This document shows positions 21,822 through 31,689 of a DNA stretch of 64,000 nt, one piece after another. The stretch is from Thereva unica (lineage: Eukaryota > Arthropoda > Insecta > Diptera > Therevidae). Under the pieces are notes generated by a model, which was not told the DNA's origin, searched no databases, and saw only the letters and a list, made by a program, of their open reading frames with translations. Numbering within the stretch: position 1 is the stretch's first letter; each line of letters begins with the position of its first letter. Both the position numbers and the translations under genes were made by a program. Location: assembly GCA_949987705.1 (NCBI GenBank), contig OX465282.1:85796070-85860069 (forward strand), given 5' to 3'.

Positions 21822-23141
21822 ATGGCGGGCCACCATTTATGCAAGCTTTGCTCTTCGGAAATTGTCCGAGATGCCATTTCTTGCGATGGTGTTTGTGGTG
21901 GCGTTTTTCATTCCACCTGCCTCAATTCTCGTGCCAGTGGCAATTCGTCGGCACCTAGTGGGTCTACTTGTAGCGAATGCTGTGACATTAGACCCTGCCA
22001 TATCCTGAGACTGATGAAAGACATCTCAGATGTTTTTCTCGATGGTCAGGAGAAAGTAATTGGTCGTCTTAACTCCTTTTACGGCAACATCTCACACTTT
22101 CAGATGTTAGCCGATGACGTCCAGGCCATCAATGTCCGGCTCGACTCTTTGTCGGACACCCTGGCTTCGGTTGCAGCCAGCTCGGATTCCTTGATGGCCA
22201 AATTTCAAAATATTTCTTCCCGGGTGGCAACGGCTTTAGATTCGCTTGATGACATTCACTCGGGGATCCTAAATCCTGTCGCCACCTCTTCCTACACTTA
22301 CAACCCCTCGGCTTCTCTTCATCCTATACTGGATGACATTAAAAGAAGTACGAGGCGTGTTCGGGCAGATATTGAATCGCTGTCTACAGCAGTGATTCAG
22401 AATCACAATGCCCTCAATTCTCTGTCTTCAAAATTTGAAAGTGTTTTTGACGGAGAAAAATCCAGCTCTGCGGCGGTTGTGTCTGATGACGCCCTACAGG
22501 TAGGAGAGCAACCTCTTTCCTCATCCTCCACGGATGCTTCTCCTTCGGAGAATGTTATTCTCCAACAGGCTGCCGGCAATCAGATCGCACCAGGTCTTAA
22601 GGCGCGTCGTAAAAGTCGTAGGAAGGGTCGAAGTCGCCAAGCCACCATTCGTGACGGTGCCACCTTAAATTCTTCATCTCACGTTCTGATGACAGAGTCA
22701 TCACCTACGCCGGTCTTGATATCGCCCTCTTCCCCTCAAATAGTTGTTGTTCCCCCGGTCACTGAAGCTACAGATCCTCCGGGACCTCGCACCCCTCTGG
22801 TTACTGTACCAAGACCTCTGAATATCTTCATCTCGCGATTCTCTCCTGAAACTAAAGCGGAGACAATTCGTGAATACTTAAGGTTGAAATCTATAAACCC
22901 GGAATCTGTGCTTTGCAGAAAAGTCAGCCGAACTTCCAAGCCTGTTTCTTCTTTTGTTTTGTCTGCACCGCCGTCTATTGCAAAGAATCTTTTAGATCCC
23001 GGTTTCTGGCCTGCTGGTGCCCTTACCAAGCTTTTTGTCCCGCGTACCCGTACTCAAGCGCATCGTGCAAACGCTTCTACTCCGAGCACTTTACAGATAC
23101 CAAAAAACTCGAGACGCTTTCCCTCTACTACCAGAATGTAA
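21822..23141 (+). CDS. LINE-A ORF1, PHD-like zinc-finger nucleic-acid-binding protein
   Basis: 439 residues. An N-terminal Cys/His cluster (residues ~7-58: CKLC, CDGVC, FHSTC, CSEC) fits a PHD/RING-like finger found in ORF1 of CR1-group LINEs. Residues ~90-215 are heptad-like and probably form the coiled coil used for trimerisation. A Ser-rich linker and a basic ARRKSRRKGRSRQ patch follow. The C-terminal part (~330-410) contains NIFISRFSPETKAETIREYL and FWPAGALTKLFVPR, a module seen in ORF1 of related insect LINEs and likely RNA-binding. The start ATG at 21822 opens with a compact MAGHHLCKLC. The stop lies inside the ORF2 frame, 229 bp after that frame is open. Confidence 0.85.
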   Translation: MAGHHLCKLCSSEIVRDAISCDGVCGGVFHSTCLNSRASGNSSAPSGSTCSECCDIRPCHILRLMKDISDVFLDGQEKVIGRLNSFYGNISHFQMLADDVQAINVRLDSLSDTLASVAASSDSLMAKFQNISSRVATALDSLDDIHSGILNPVATSSYTYNPSASLHPILDDIKRSTRRVRADIESLSTAVIQNHNALNSLSSKFESVFDGEKSSSAAVVSDDALQVGEQPLSSSSTDASPSENVILQQAAGNQIAPGLKARRKSRRKGRSRQATIRDGATLNSSSHVLMTESSPTPVLISPSSPQIVVVPPVTEATDPPGPRTPLVTVPRPLNIFISRFSPETKAETIREYLRLKSINPESVLCRKVSRTSKPVSSFVLSAPPSIAKNLLDPGFWPAGALTKLFVPRTRTQAHRANASTPSTLQIPKNSRRFPSTTRM

Positions 23142-25996
23142 GAGGGACTAGGTCAAAAACTAACGACATCCTTCAGGCATCGATGGCTAGCGGGTTCGAT
23201 GTCATAGCATTTACTGAAACCTGGCTTCATGAAGGTATTCTTAATGCGGAACTCTTTGATTCCTCTTACCAAGTGTTTCGGAGGGATCGTTACACTGACT
23301 CGGATGCTCGTGGAGGTGGCGTACTTCTTGCTTGTAGTAGCCATCTGTCTTGTAATCCAATTTCTCTTCCTAGTTTTTCTATCCACCTTGACATTGAGCT
23401 TGTCGCTCTTAAAATTACCTTATCAAAAACTAATCTCTTTCTGCTGTGCTGCTATATCCCACCAGATATGATAAGCACTCTTGACGATAGAGGTAAAAAT
23501 CTCTATGATATTCTCATCTCTGGTGTTGATCATATCTCGAGTATGATGGACACTGGTGATGAATTACTTCTCCTTGGGGACTTTAATTTACCCAATATTC
23601 AGTGGGTATCGGATGTAGATGACGATAACTACCTTCCTGAAGGCAACCTGAATTCTAAGGAATCCTGTTTTCTTAATTCCTTATTCTCACTTGGCTTGAA
23701 TCAAATGAGCGGTGTATCTAACGTTTTGGGGAGGCAGTTAGATCTGGTATTCTTTACTGACGAAGTCAATATGACTGTCGAACTCAGTCCAACAGTCATG
23801 ACGTCTGTTGACAGTTACCATCCTCCGCTTCTGCTTAATTATTGCTTCAATTCAGAGAATATGCCTTGTTCGGAGGAGGTAACCCATTCCTTTAACTTTA
23901 GAAAGGCTAACTTTGGGGAGCTGTCATCTAAGCTTGCCTCGATCGATTTTAACAGTTTGCTTACCGCAAATGAGTTGGATGACGATGTGGCACTGTTTTA
24001 TAACGTACTATACGAGGCCCTCGTTTCTTGCGTACCTTATGAGCCCCAAAAACTGCCCAGTTCTTCTCCACCTTGGTTTAATAATGAACTCAGGCATTTA
24101 AAAAATCAGAAGAATAGACTTTGGAAAACCTATTTAAAGAGAAAGGACTCTCCTAGTCGCAATTCATTTATCAATTGCTATAACAGGTTTCGTTCACTCT
24201 CTTTTACTCTGTATCGTGAACACCTTAGCAGCATGAGTGATAAAGTGTTTACTGATCCTAGGAACTTCTTTAAATTTGTCAACTCTAAGAAAAAAGTTGA
24301 TAACTACCCTAATACTATGCAGCACACGAACTGGTCTAGTTCTGAGTCACTTGCGATTTGCAACATGTTTGCATCATTCTTTCATCAATCTTTTTCACCT
24401 TCTGACTTTCAGCCTAATGACAATAATTTTCGTCACATTACCCCTAACCGAGAGCCTCATTTTTTACCTCTCTCAATTACCATTGCTGATATCGTGAAAC
24501 ATATTGATGAACTCCCTTTCGACTACACTTCGGGCCCTGACGGTATTCCACCTGCTGTCCTGAAGTCCTGTGTGGAGGTTCTCCAGTCTCCACTGAAAAT
24601 CCTGTTTCAGAAGTCCCTGGATAAAGGGTGCTTCCCTACGCTTTGGAAGAATTCGTTCATAATTCCTATTCATAAAAGTGGTAGCAAAAACGAAATATCG
24701 AATTATAGACCAATTGCGAAGTTGTCTGTTATACCGAAGCTTTTCGAATCAATTATCTATTCTGCGATCGCTCCGATCTGCAAGAGGCTGGTCTCAACGA
24801 ATCAACATGGTTTTCTTGCAGGTCGTTCCACTACCACCAATCTTCTTGAGTTCACTTCTCATGCTGTCGAGGGCTTCGTTTCTGGTTGTCAAACTGATTG
24901 CGTTTACACTGATTTTAGCAAGGCATTTGACAAGCTCTCCCATTCTATTATAATTCTCAAATTAAGAAGGCTTGGCTTTCCGCAAGCACTTCTGGTGTGG
25001 TTCCAGTCTTACTTAGCTGACCGGACCTACCAAGTTCTTTTTCGAGGATCCAAATCAGTACCCATTGAAGCATCATCCGGTGTCCCTCAAGGAAGTCATC
25101 TCGGCCCTCTTCTCTTCATTCTATCAATTGATGACATTGTTTCCTTGCTAAGACACTGTAGAATATTGATTTACGCTGATGACATCAAGTTATACCGTCA
25201 CATTAAGAGTATTGAGGATTGCAAACTTTTGCAAGCTGATCTTGACACCTTTTACTCTTGGTGTACATATAACAACCTGGTTCTTAATATTAGTAAATGT
25301 GAAGTCATGACTTTTAGTAGGAGACGTGATCCTATAATTTTTAACTACACCTTTCTTAATGAAGGTGTCCCTCGTGTAAATTTTGTTAAAGATCTCGGGA
25401 TTAGATTTGATAGTAAGCTGGATTTTTCCACTCACATCAACTATATCTCTTCTAGAGGTAGTTTAGTCCTGGGTTTTATAAAAAGGTGGTCCAAAGAATT
25501 TAACAACCCCTTGATTACTAAACACCTTTATATTTCTCTTGTCAGACCATTACTCGAATATGCGTCCCAGGTTTGGTCTCCTCACTACTCTGTGCATGTT
25601 AGAACTATTGAATCGGTCCAACGAAGGTTCGTTCGATTCGCACTGAATCACCTTCCTTGGGAAAACCCATTAGTTCTTCCATCTTATGAATCTCGGCTTA
25701 AGTTACTTAACTTAAGCTCTCTTCACAAGCGCCGTGAGGTGGCCGATGTTGTTTTTGTTCATCAGCTCCTTAATGGAAAGGTTGACTCAGGTTTTCTAGG
25801 TCGCCGTGCATCGTTTAGAGTGAGTCGTTACAATCTAAGAGGACCACCTCTCTTACAAATCAACTCTTCTAATACGAATTACGGCAGATTCGAACCTGTC
25901 AATCGCATGTTCATTAACGTGAACAACAATATTAATGTGTTTAACGTGAGTATTGGTAAAGATGTCCTTAAAAGGAGTCTTTTTAATCTCACGTGA
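22913..25996 (+). CDS. LINE-A ORF2, APE endonuclease plus reverse transcriptase
   Basis: Open frame of 1027 codons in the -1 frame relative to ORF1, overlapping it by 229 bp. The first ~65 codons overlap ORF1 and look non-functional. From LSLYYQNVRGTRSK (about residue 70) comes the AP-like endonuclease (AFTETWL, GGGVLLA, LLGDFNLPNI, SYHPPLLL), then RT motifs: [65 protein letters not shown] and the catalytic IYADDIKLY near residue 753. The C-terminal region has LVRPLLEYASQVWSPHY. No stop interrupts it, so this copy may be recent. No Met lies between the overlap and residue 90, so initiation is unusual (see findings). Confidence 0.9.
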   Translation: MQKSQPNFQACFFFCFVCTAVYCKESFRSRFLACWCPYQAFCPAYPYSSASCKRFYSEHFTDTKKLETLSLYYQNVRGTRSKTNDILQASMASGFDVIAFTETWLHEGILNAELFDSSYQVFRRDRYTDSDARGGGVLLACSSHLSCNPISLPSFSIHLDIELVALKITLSKTNLFLLCCYIPPDMISTLDDRGKNLYDILISGVDHISSMMDTGDELLLLGDFNLPNIQWVSDVDDDNYLPEGNLNSKESCFLNSLFSLGLNQMSGVSNVLGRQLDLVFFTDEVNMTVELSPTVMTSVDSYHPPLLLNYCFNSENMPCSEEVTHSFNFRKANFGELSSKLASIDFNSLLTANELDDDVALFYNVLYEALVSCVPYEPQKLPSSSPPWFNNELRHLKNQKNRLWKTYLKRKDSPSRNSFINCYNRFRSLSFTLYREHLSSMSDKVFTDPRNFFKFVNSKKKVDNYPNTMQHTNWSSSESLAICNMFASFFHQSFSPSDFQPNDNNFRHITPNREPHFLPLSITIADIVKHIDELPFDYTSGPDGIPPAVLKSCVEVLQSPLKILFQKSLDKGCFPTLWKNSFIIPIHKSGSKNEISNYRPIAKLSVIPKLFESIIYSAIAPICKRLVSTNQHGFLAGRSTTTNLLEFTSHAVEGFVSGCQTDCVYTDFSKAFDKLSHSIIILKLRRLGFPQALLVWFQSYLADRTYQVLFRGSKSVPIEASSGVPQGSHLGPLLFILSIDDIVSLLRHCRILIYADDIKLYRHIKSIEDCKLLQADLDTFYSWCTYNNLVLNISKCEVMTFSRRRDPIIFNYTFLNEGVPRVNFVKDLGIRFDSKLDFSTHINYISSRGSLVLGFIKRWSKEFNNPLITKHLYISLVRPLLEYASQVWSPHYSVHVRTIESVQRRFVRFALNHLPWENPLVLPSYESRLKLLNLSSLHKRREVADVVFVHQLLNGKVDSGFLGRRASFRVSRYNLRGPPLLQINSSNTNYGRFEPVNRMFINVNNNINVFNVSIGKDVLKRSLFNLT

Positions 25997-26655
25997 TTGC
26001 TTACATTTTATGTTGTTTGGTGGGTTACATGTTGGATGCCCTTACTTTTTATTTTAATTTATGTTCAATCTCTTTTTAGAGATAGGATTTGTGTTCTATT
26101 TACATGTTACTAATATTTTATGTTTGCATGTCTCAGCTGAGCCACGGCAGTGGTAAATATTTCTCAGCCCTGCTGGGAAGTGTGCCTTCTGTGGTAGAAG
26201 GGAAACTCTATATATGTATATATATATATGTGTATATATATATGTATGTATGTGTATGCATATGTAGATTTTCATGCTTAGCTGAAAAGTGCGCCTTCTG
26301 TGCTAGAAGGGTTAACTCTTGCTGATAAAAAAGGCGCAAAACGCCCTCTAGCAGCGAAACTATTTCGAAAAAATTGACGAAAAAGTGCAAAAGTTCACGA
26401 TTTTCGATTCCATTTTTTTTTCACTTTTTTCAAGCCTAAAAGAACAAGAACAATCAATTTTCAAATTTGAAGTCAATTTTTCGGACGTTCATATGTAAAT
26501 AAGATATTTTGACTTGAAATTTTAACCAGTTATTGTTCACATCATAAAGTACAATTTTTCAGCTTTTTTAGTTAAAGTCTTCTATACCTACTTTTACTTT
26601 TATCGTTTGCCTTGCGCATTGCTTCCCTTATCCTAAACCTTACGAACCGCCACTG

Positions 26656-26930
26656 ATTCATACGTGCAAATTTTGAAGTTGATTGGTTATATGAAAGTGG
26701 GTCACAAACAAATTTTCCTTGTTTTTTTTTTGTAAACAGTTGATTTTTACTATTATTTTGAGACTCTTGAGGAGTAATGTAGTCATTTTGCGTTGGCCTC
26801 CATTTTAAATTTCGAATGATGTTGAACCGCCATCTTGAATATTTTTACAAAATGGTCAGTTTTCACTGTCAAGGAAACTATGCAAATGTGCAAAATTTGC
26901 AGTTGATCGGACCCATACTCAGGCGGTTGT
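26656..26930 (+). repeat. REP-A, right part of the split copy and a further fragment
   Basis: GTGCAAATTTTGAAGTTGAT and GTGGGTCACAAACAA continue the copy cut at 19538. A second fragment at about 26790-26915 has GGCCTCCATTTTAAATTTCG, CCGCCATCTTGAA and TTGCAGTTGATCGG. Confidence 0.75.
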
Positions 26931-27186
26931 GAAGAAAAACGTAATCGCCGTAATTGTGGAAAAGCGACAGTCGGTAATGCAAGCAGAGGCGGCGGTACAA
27001 GTCCAAGCTATGTGTTGAATTCGACAGGTTAAAAAGAGGGGTGGAGAAGAGAAGGGGAAAATGGTATATTAGATCTCCAAACATTTCAATCTTGCTATGC
27101 ACATTCAACTTAATTTTTCACTCCTATTTGCTTATAAACGCATCGCAAGTTTTACTCTAGATTGAAGACCGGGAGTGAAACTCCGC
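26931..27186. other. Unassigned DNA with the end of an AGCGGAG element
   Basis: No gene. The last ~25 bp (GGGAGTGAAACTCCGCTTA) match one end of the element at 58333-58662. Confidence 0.4.
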
Positions 27187-27471
27187 TTAGACCGGTTCTA
27201 CACATTCAACTTTGCATTCCACTTTTTGACGTTCAATTCTGTCGCTCGTGTCTACACATTTTCAACTTTTCAAGAAGAAGATCGAAAGGCTCGGCTGGCT
27301 GTGCTATCCGTATACACTCATATTCATACATATTCACACACTTATAAAAATGTTGAACGAAAACACAAAAGTTGAACGCAAATTTCCATTCCATTTTGGG
27401 CTGCTTGCCATTTTCCTTTCAACTCTAGTCTGTTTGAGTGAAATTACACGGCCATTCACTTGGGACTCACG

Positions 27472-28156
27472 CAAAGCCTTCTATATTTACAAGCCATGCT
27501 GTAGGTGTGTGTGTGTGGTTGTATGAAGTCCCAACTTAAATTCGTGAAATATCGAAGTCCCATTAAAATCAAAGGGAAAGAAGTTTTCGTTCCGCGGAAA
27601 GTGCTGTTTCGAGTGTGATTTTATTGAAAATAAGAGCTATTCCATCAATGTAAAAAACGTACAATAATGCAAAAAGTACCCAATTTACCTGTCATAAATT
27701 TGCAATTTAAATAAACAGTGTTATTAATAAGATTTACGGGGTTTATGTTGGCAATGGAGAAAAAAATATCAAAATCCCTTTGATAACGAGGAAAACAAGT
27801 GTTTCGTGCCGCGGAAAGTTTTCTATTAATGAAAGTGCCGGGATTTTTTGTTAAAAATAATAGCTTTTTTATAAAGATAAAAGCAAAATTTTCGTTTATT
27901 ACATTACATTATTTACGTTACATTTATTATTTACATTATTATCACAACTTTATAATATGTAGTTAATAAATGTTACAATTAATGTCCATAATTTTTGTTT
28001 TTATTTGGTTTAAAGATTTTATCCCCAATAATTTATTCCCAATAAACGTACATAACCGCACTCCACACAGTCTGACAGCAAAATTGAAGTCCCATGCACC
28101 TTTGAATGTGAGTGTGAAATTTTGTTGTGCATGGCTTGTAAATATAGAAGGCTTTG
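27472..28156. mobile_element. hAT-like MITE family H1, copy 2 (685 bp)
   Basis: Inverted relative to copy 1 (19829-20526). Ends CAAAGCCTTCTATATTTACA/…GAAGGCTTTG. GACTCACG stands on both sides (27464-27471 and 28157-28164). Confidence 0.92.
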
Positions 28157-28164
28157 GACTCACG

Positions 28165-29041
28165 CAAGACCCTCTCCATTACAGGCCATGAAGTTCTCTC
28201 TTGAACTAATCCAAGCATAGCTGAAGCCGGTCCACAAAATCTGACATTTGGTTAGAATAAACATGGCGCGGAATAGGCTCGGGATTATTTTCGTTATATT
28301 TTTGTGGTAAAAAGTGGAAAATCATTGTAAGTTATTACTTTAAACTAAACATTGATTATCAGTGGTTAGTTCTTTAGTGATTTAATAAGAAAAAATTAAA
28401 AAAAATAGTGATTTAGTGAGTTTTAAGTGTGTTAATTGTTGAGGTGATCAATTTCTTTTACTTTCGCGGTGTTTTTTCGTCTTTATTAAGGAAAAATATG
28501 CTGATTATTTAATTAAAAGTGATTTTAAAGTCATTAAATAATTTATTATGGAATTATTATTAAACATATAAGTGCAGAAAAGTGTGAAAGGAAAAGTGAA
28601 TAAGAAAAGTGTTTTTCTACACCTATATTTTTAATACTAATTACATAATATATGTATTAATCACTTTAAAATCACTTGTAATCCCATAACTGAACAAAAC
28701 ATTCAATTTTCAACATTTTTTTCGTAAATAAACATGAAAAAACACCGTGAATGTAAAAACAGTTGTTCGCCTTAACAATTAAAACACTTAAAAGACACTT
28801 AATCACTAAATTATTTTTATTTTTTTTTAATTAAATCACTAATAAACTATTCACTGGTAAATCCAAGTGCAGTTAAAAGTGTTAAAATACAATATTTTAT
28901 CACTTTTTACTGCAAAACTATAACCAAAACGTTCCCGAACTTATTCCGCGCCATGTTTATTCCGCTCTCTCCGGTGAATTTTTGGACCGGGTTGACCACC
29001 ATGAAAAACTCTCCTTCGGGGCCTGTAGTTGAGAGGGTCTT
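28165..29041. mobile_element. hAT-like palindromic element H2 (877 bp)
   Basis: Left CAAGACCCTCTCCATTACAG, right inverted CAAGACCCTCTCAACTACAG; inner inverted matches include AATAAACATGGCGCGGAATA on both sides. GACTCACG precedes it (28157-28164) and follows it (29042-29049). Its terminus is similar to that of H1 (CAAAGCCTTCTACATTTACA). AT-rich, highly self-complementary centre, no coding capacity. Confidence 0.87.
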
Positions 29042-29639
29042 GACTCACGTCAAACCTGTCTGTGTATAATTTGAGTATTACACGGTGCATTTAAATTTCT
29101 GCCTCTTTTCCGTGTAACAATTCTATTGTCTATGTGGTTGTGCACAAAACAACAAAAATTCTTATAATTATCGCAGTCCCAGTGAAAAAAGTTATGCTTG
29201 TGTTAGTGTAATTTGCTGTGAGACCGAAATTTTTCTTGGATTCACAAGTGAGACCAACACATGCACTTCCCTGCGCCCCCTTGTCTAAAAAACCGGTTTA
29301 TTGGAAGTGATTGGAAAGTGAGTCTGGGAAAGTGATAGGTCGTGTAATTTGGCCCTTTCACACTTTGCATTGGAGTGAAAGAGAAAAAAAAGTTGAACGT
29401 CAAAAAGTGGAATGCAAAGTTGAATGTGTAGAACCGGTCTTATAAACATGGTAGTTGTGTATAGCTAGGAAGTTAAAGTTGACTACTAAAAGCGCACGCG
29501 TACATGCGTTCTTGCGTCCTGACAGCATTTTCGCGCGCTCATTTAAAGCTCTTTCGCACCTTGAATAAAAGAAAAAAATTAGGAAAATTTTTGAAGACCT
29601 AAAATAAAAACGGAATGTGATGTGTTGATTTTCAACACA

Positions 29640-30000
29640 AACAACAGGGGTATCGCCGCCCCTGAATGTAAAAATTATCGCGGTATTAGCCTCTTTTCGA
29701 TCGTCGGCAAAGTATTTACGAAAATCATAAAATCTACGCTCCAGAAACATAGAGAGCAAACGAGCCCATAAGAACAAGCGGGTTTTGAACCACATCGAGG
29801 ATGCATTGATCAAATATTCGCACTCCGTCAGCTAATGAAAGAAAGAATTCGTTGCAGCAAACGAACTATCGTCGTTTTCATCGATTTCAAATCGATGCAA
29901 TCGATTGGAGCAGCTTATTTGTGGAAGGCTTTGGAAACCGAGAACATGCCATTGAAAATCATCCAACTTCTCCAAGCGTAGTACGGTGGCTCAGCCAGCA
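29640..30000 (+). pseudogene. LINE reverse-transcriptase fragment
   Basis: Reads CKNYRGISLFSIVGKVFTKI, QAGFEPHRGCIDQIFALRQ and TIVVFIDFKS, i.e. RT motifs 2-3 of an RTE-like or related LINE, with an internal stop and a damaged catalytic region. It is cut at about 30000 by the M1 MITE cluster. Confidence 0.75.
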
Positions 30001-30011
30001 GCATCTTATCG

Positions 30012-30624
30012 TTTTGTCGTTCAAAAACTCCGTGGTTAACTACAACATAACCACAAGCATAACTTTTTGGCGTTCAAAAACTCCCGTGGTTAACCATGGT
30101 GTAGTTAAATTTTAACCATGCTCGGGAGCATGGTTAGCGATAGTTAAGAAGAAGAATAAAAACAATTTTTTTGACATTTGTTTTAATGTTAAACACATGA
30201 ACAAATCAAAGTGGGATTTGTGAGATAATTGTAAATAAATAATTAATGGACACATGAAATAATTGAAGCAAATAGAGGAGCCTATTATATGGAGAAAACA
30301 AAATTAATTTTCTTTAACTTATAGTTAACCACGGTGCGTTCAAAAACCTCCATGGTTAAACATAAACTTTCGTGGTTAAGTGAAGTGATGCAGCATAACC
30401 ACAGCTTACCTCGTGGTCTACCATAGTAAAGGCTGAAGCAGAACCAATCCGTTCCGTCCGCTCCGCACGTTTTTCCTTTGTTCTTTTTGACATTCCGTCC
30501 GCTTGATTGTGGCTACCGTTCCGTTCGTCTCATGGAAAGTTTATAGAAATGTCAAATTTCCAACTTTTAAAAACGGACGGAACGAATTGGTTCTGGTTGA
30601 GCCTTAAGGTTTTTGAATGCGCTC
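30012..30624. mobile_element. M1 MITE, left-truncated copy with nested MITE
   Basis: Starts within the M1 body (TTTTGTCGTTCAAAAACTCC, as at 11443) and ends GTTTTTGAATGCGCTC. It holds the AGGCT element 30430-30604. The left TIR is lost. Confidence 0.85.
30430..30604. mobile_element. Nested MITE, 175 bp, TAA target duplication
   Basis: TIR AGGCTGAAGCAGAACCAATC against AGGCTCAACCAGAACCAATT (inverted right end), then CGTTCCGTCCG. TAA at 30427-30429 and 30605-30607. Removing it rejoins the M1 end CATAGTAAGGTTTTTGAA. Confidence 0.88.
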
Positions 30625-30655
30625 CAGGGGTCTGTTCTAGATTTCTGCTAAAGCT

Positions 30656-31145
30656 GGAGCCCGTTCAAAAACTTTGGGCGCTTTCAGTAATGCAGGATGC
30701 GTGCGCAATTGACTTATTCAGTCATTGAAAGCTTACACTTTCAATTGCTGAATAAGTCATTTGCGCACGCATCCTGCATTACTGAAAGCGCCCTTTACTA
30801 TAGTAAACCACGAGGTAAGCTGTGGTTATGCTGCACCACTTCACTTAACCACGAAAGTTTATGTTTAACCATGGACGTTTTTGAACGCACCGTGGTTAAC
30901 TACGAATTAAAAAAAAATTAAATTTTTGTTTCCAAAAAATAGGCTCCGCTATTTGGCTGAATTATTTTGTATGTGTCTATTAATTATTTATTTTCAATAA
31001 TTTCACAAATCCCACTTTGATTTGTTCATTTTTATCATTAAAATAAATGTCAAAAAGTTGTTTTTATTCTTCTTCTTCTTAACTATCGCTAACCATGCTC
31101 CCGAGCATGGTTAAAATTTAACTACACCATGGTTAACCACCGCAT
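30656..31145. mobile_element. M1 MITE, inverted copy with nested hairpin MITE
   Basis: Begins GAGCCCGTTCAAAAACTTT (preceded by CTG) and runs in the opposite orientation to 30012-30624 through CGTGGTTAACTACG to CATGGTTAACCACCGC, where it loses its far end. A further partial M1 end, CAGCATAACCACAGCTACC to GTTTTTGAACTCGCTC, is at 31287-31348. Confidence 0.8.
30676..30793. mobile_element. 118-bp perfect-stem hairpin MITE, TTT target duplication
   Basis: GGGCGCTTTCAGTAATGCAG… pairs with the right half over about 50 bp, nearly perfectly, with a short loop. TTT flanks both sides (30673-30675 and 30794-30796), and excision restores the M1 end CAAAAACTTTACTATAG. Confidence 0.87.
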
Positions 31146-31349
31146 TTTTCAAAGCGACATTGACAGCAGCGTATCCGTTAAGGGGACGTCCCGCTCGGAC
31201 CGCCAGTTACCGTATTAAAGAAGATGTCAACTTTGATACGTTGCGACAATTTTTTTAAATGCCGCTTAAAATTATTCCAAAATTTTATTTACCTTCAGCA
31301 TAACCACAGCTACCTCGTGGTTCACTACAGTAAGGTTTTTGAACTCGCT

Positions 31350-31686
31350 CCATGGTGTAAAGCACCCTATAAAGCCCACTACACACTATCGTCGTTTTAC
31401 TCCCCGATCGTCGAACAGCGGTGTCCGAACGACGTACGCCTCTATTCAATAGTATTTTCAGAGGTTTTACACCCTCACCTCTTTCCAGACAATAATTTTG
31501 ATGTAAATATTTATAAGCTTAAGCAATTTTCTCTTCACTACAATCTTGCCAGTATTGTAATCCAACCAGACTTGTATTTTTTAAATTAAAAAAAAAAAAA
31601 CATGAAATTAAAACATATCGTTTTTTCCCATGTATTCAGCGTATCTATTTCCCAACTTGGTTCTTTTGCTTAAAAATTTGGCTGAA
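31350..31686. other. Unassigned intergenic DNA
   Basis: No gene or clear repeat boundary. Includes a poly(A)-like run at 31589-31602 and AT-rich DNA. Confidence 0.4.
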
Positions 31687-31689
31687 TAT

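Larger units (their letters stand above)
21216..26330 (+). mobile_element. LINE-A: near-intact two-ORF non-LTR retrotransposon
   Basis: 5' UTR from about 21216 carries two tandem copies of a ~22-bp unit (CAGATGCATGTGTTCCGGTG at 21240) and poly-purine/poly-T runs, followed by ORF1 (21822-23141), ORF2 (to 25996) and a 3' UTR with a TA-rich (TATATG)n tract. The PHD-finger ORF1 plus APE-endonuclease/RT ORF2 places it near the CR1/jockey group. The exact ends are uncertain. A decayed relative lies at 59320-61470. Confidence 0.85.
19539..26655. mobile_element. 7.1-kb hAT-type element with nested insertions
   Basis: Starts CAGTGGCGGTTCC and ends (G)GAACCGCCACTG read as CGAACCGCCACTG, flanked by ATTCATAC at 19531-19538 and 26656-26663. 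The CAGTGGCGG tip and 8-bp duplication are hallmarks of hAT transposons. Own sequence is 19539-19828, 20535-21215 and about 26340-26655; no transposase is recognisable, so it was probably a non-autonomous element of about 1.3 kb before a MITE and a LINE jumped in. Excision rejoins a REP-A copy. Confidence 0.9.
27190..29439. mobile_element. TIR element, 2.25 kb, TTA target duplication, with two nested insertions
   Basis: Left GACCGGTTCTACACATTC… and right end match as an inverted repeat for 47 bp without a visible mismatch. TTA flanks both sides (27187-27189 and 29440-29442). Its own sequence is only about 680 bp; the rest is two hAT-like elements inserted at one site (27472-28156 and 28165-29041). 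Confidence 0.9.

Noticed and set aside
26089..26325. Frames rich in Tyr-Ile repeats near 26200 and 62050
   Set aside because: They are translations of TA-dinucleotide tracts.
29400..29813. 137-codon minus-strand frame
   Set aside because: It overlaps the right TIR of the 27190-29439 element and a LINE fragment on the other strand; a chance frame.
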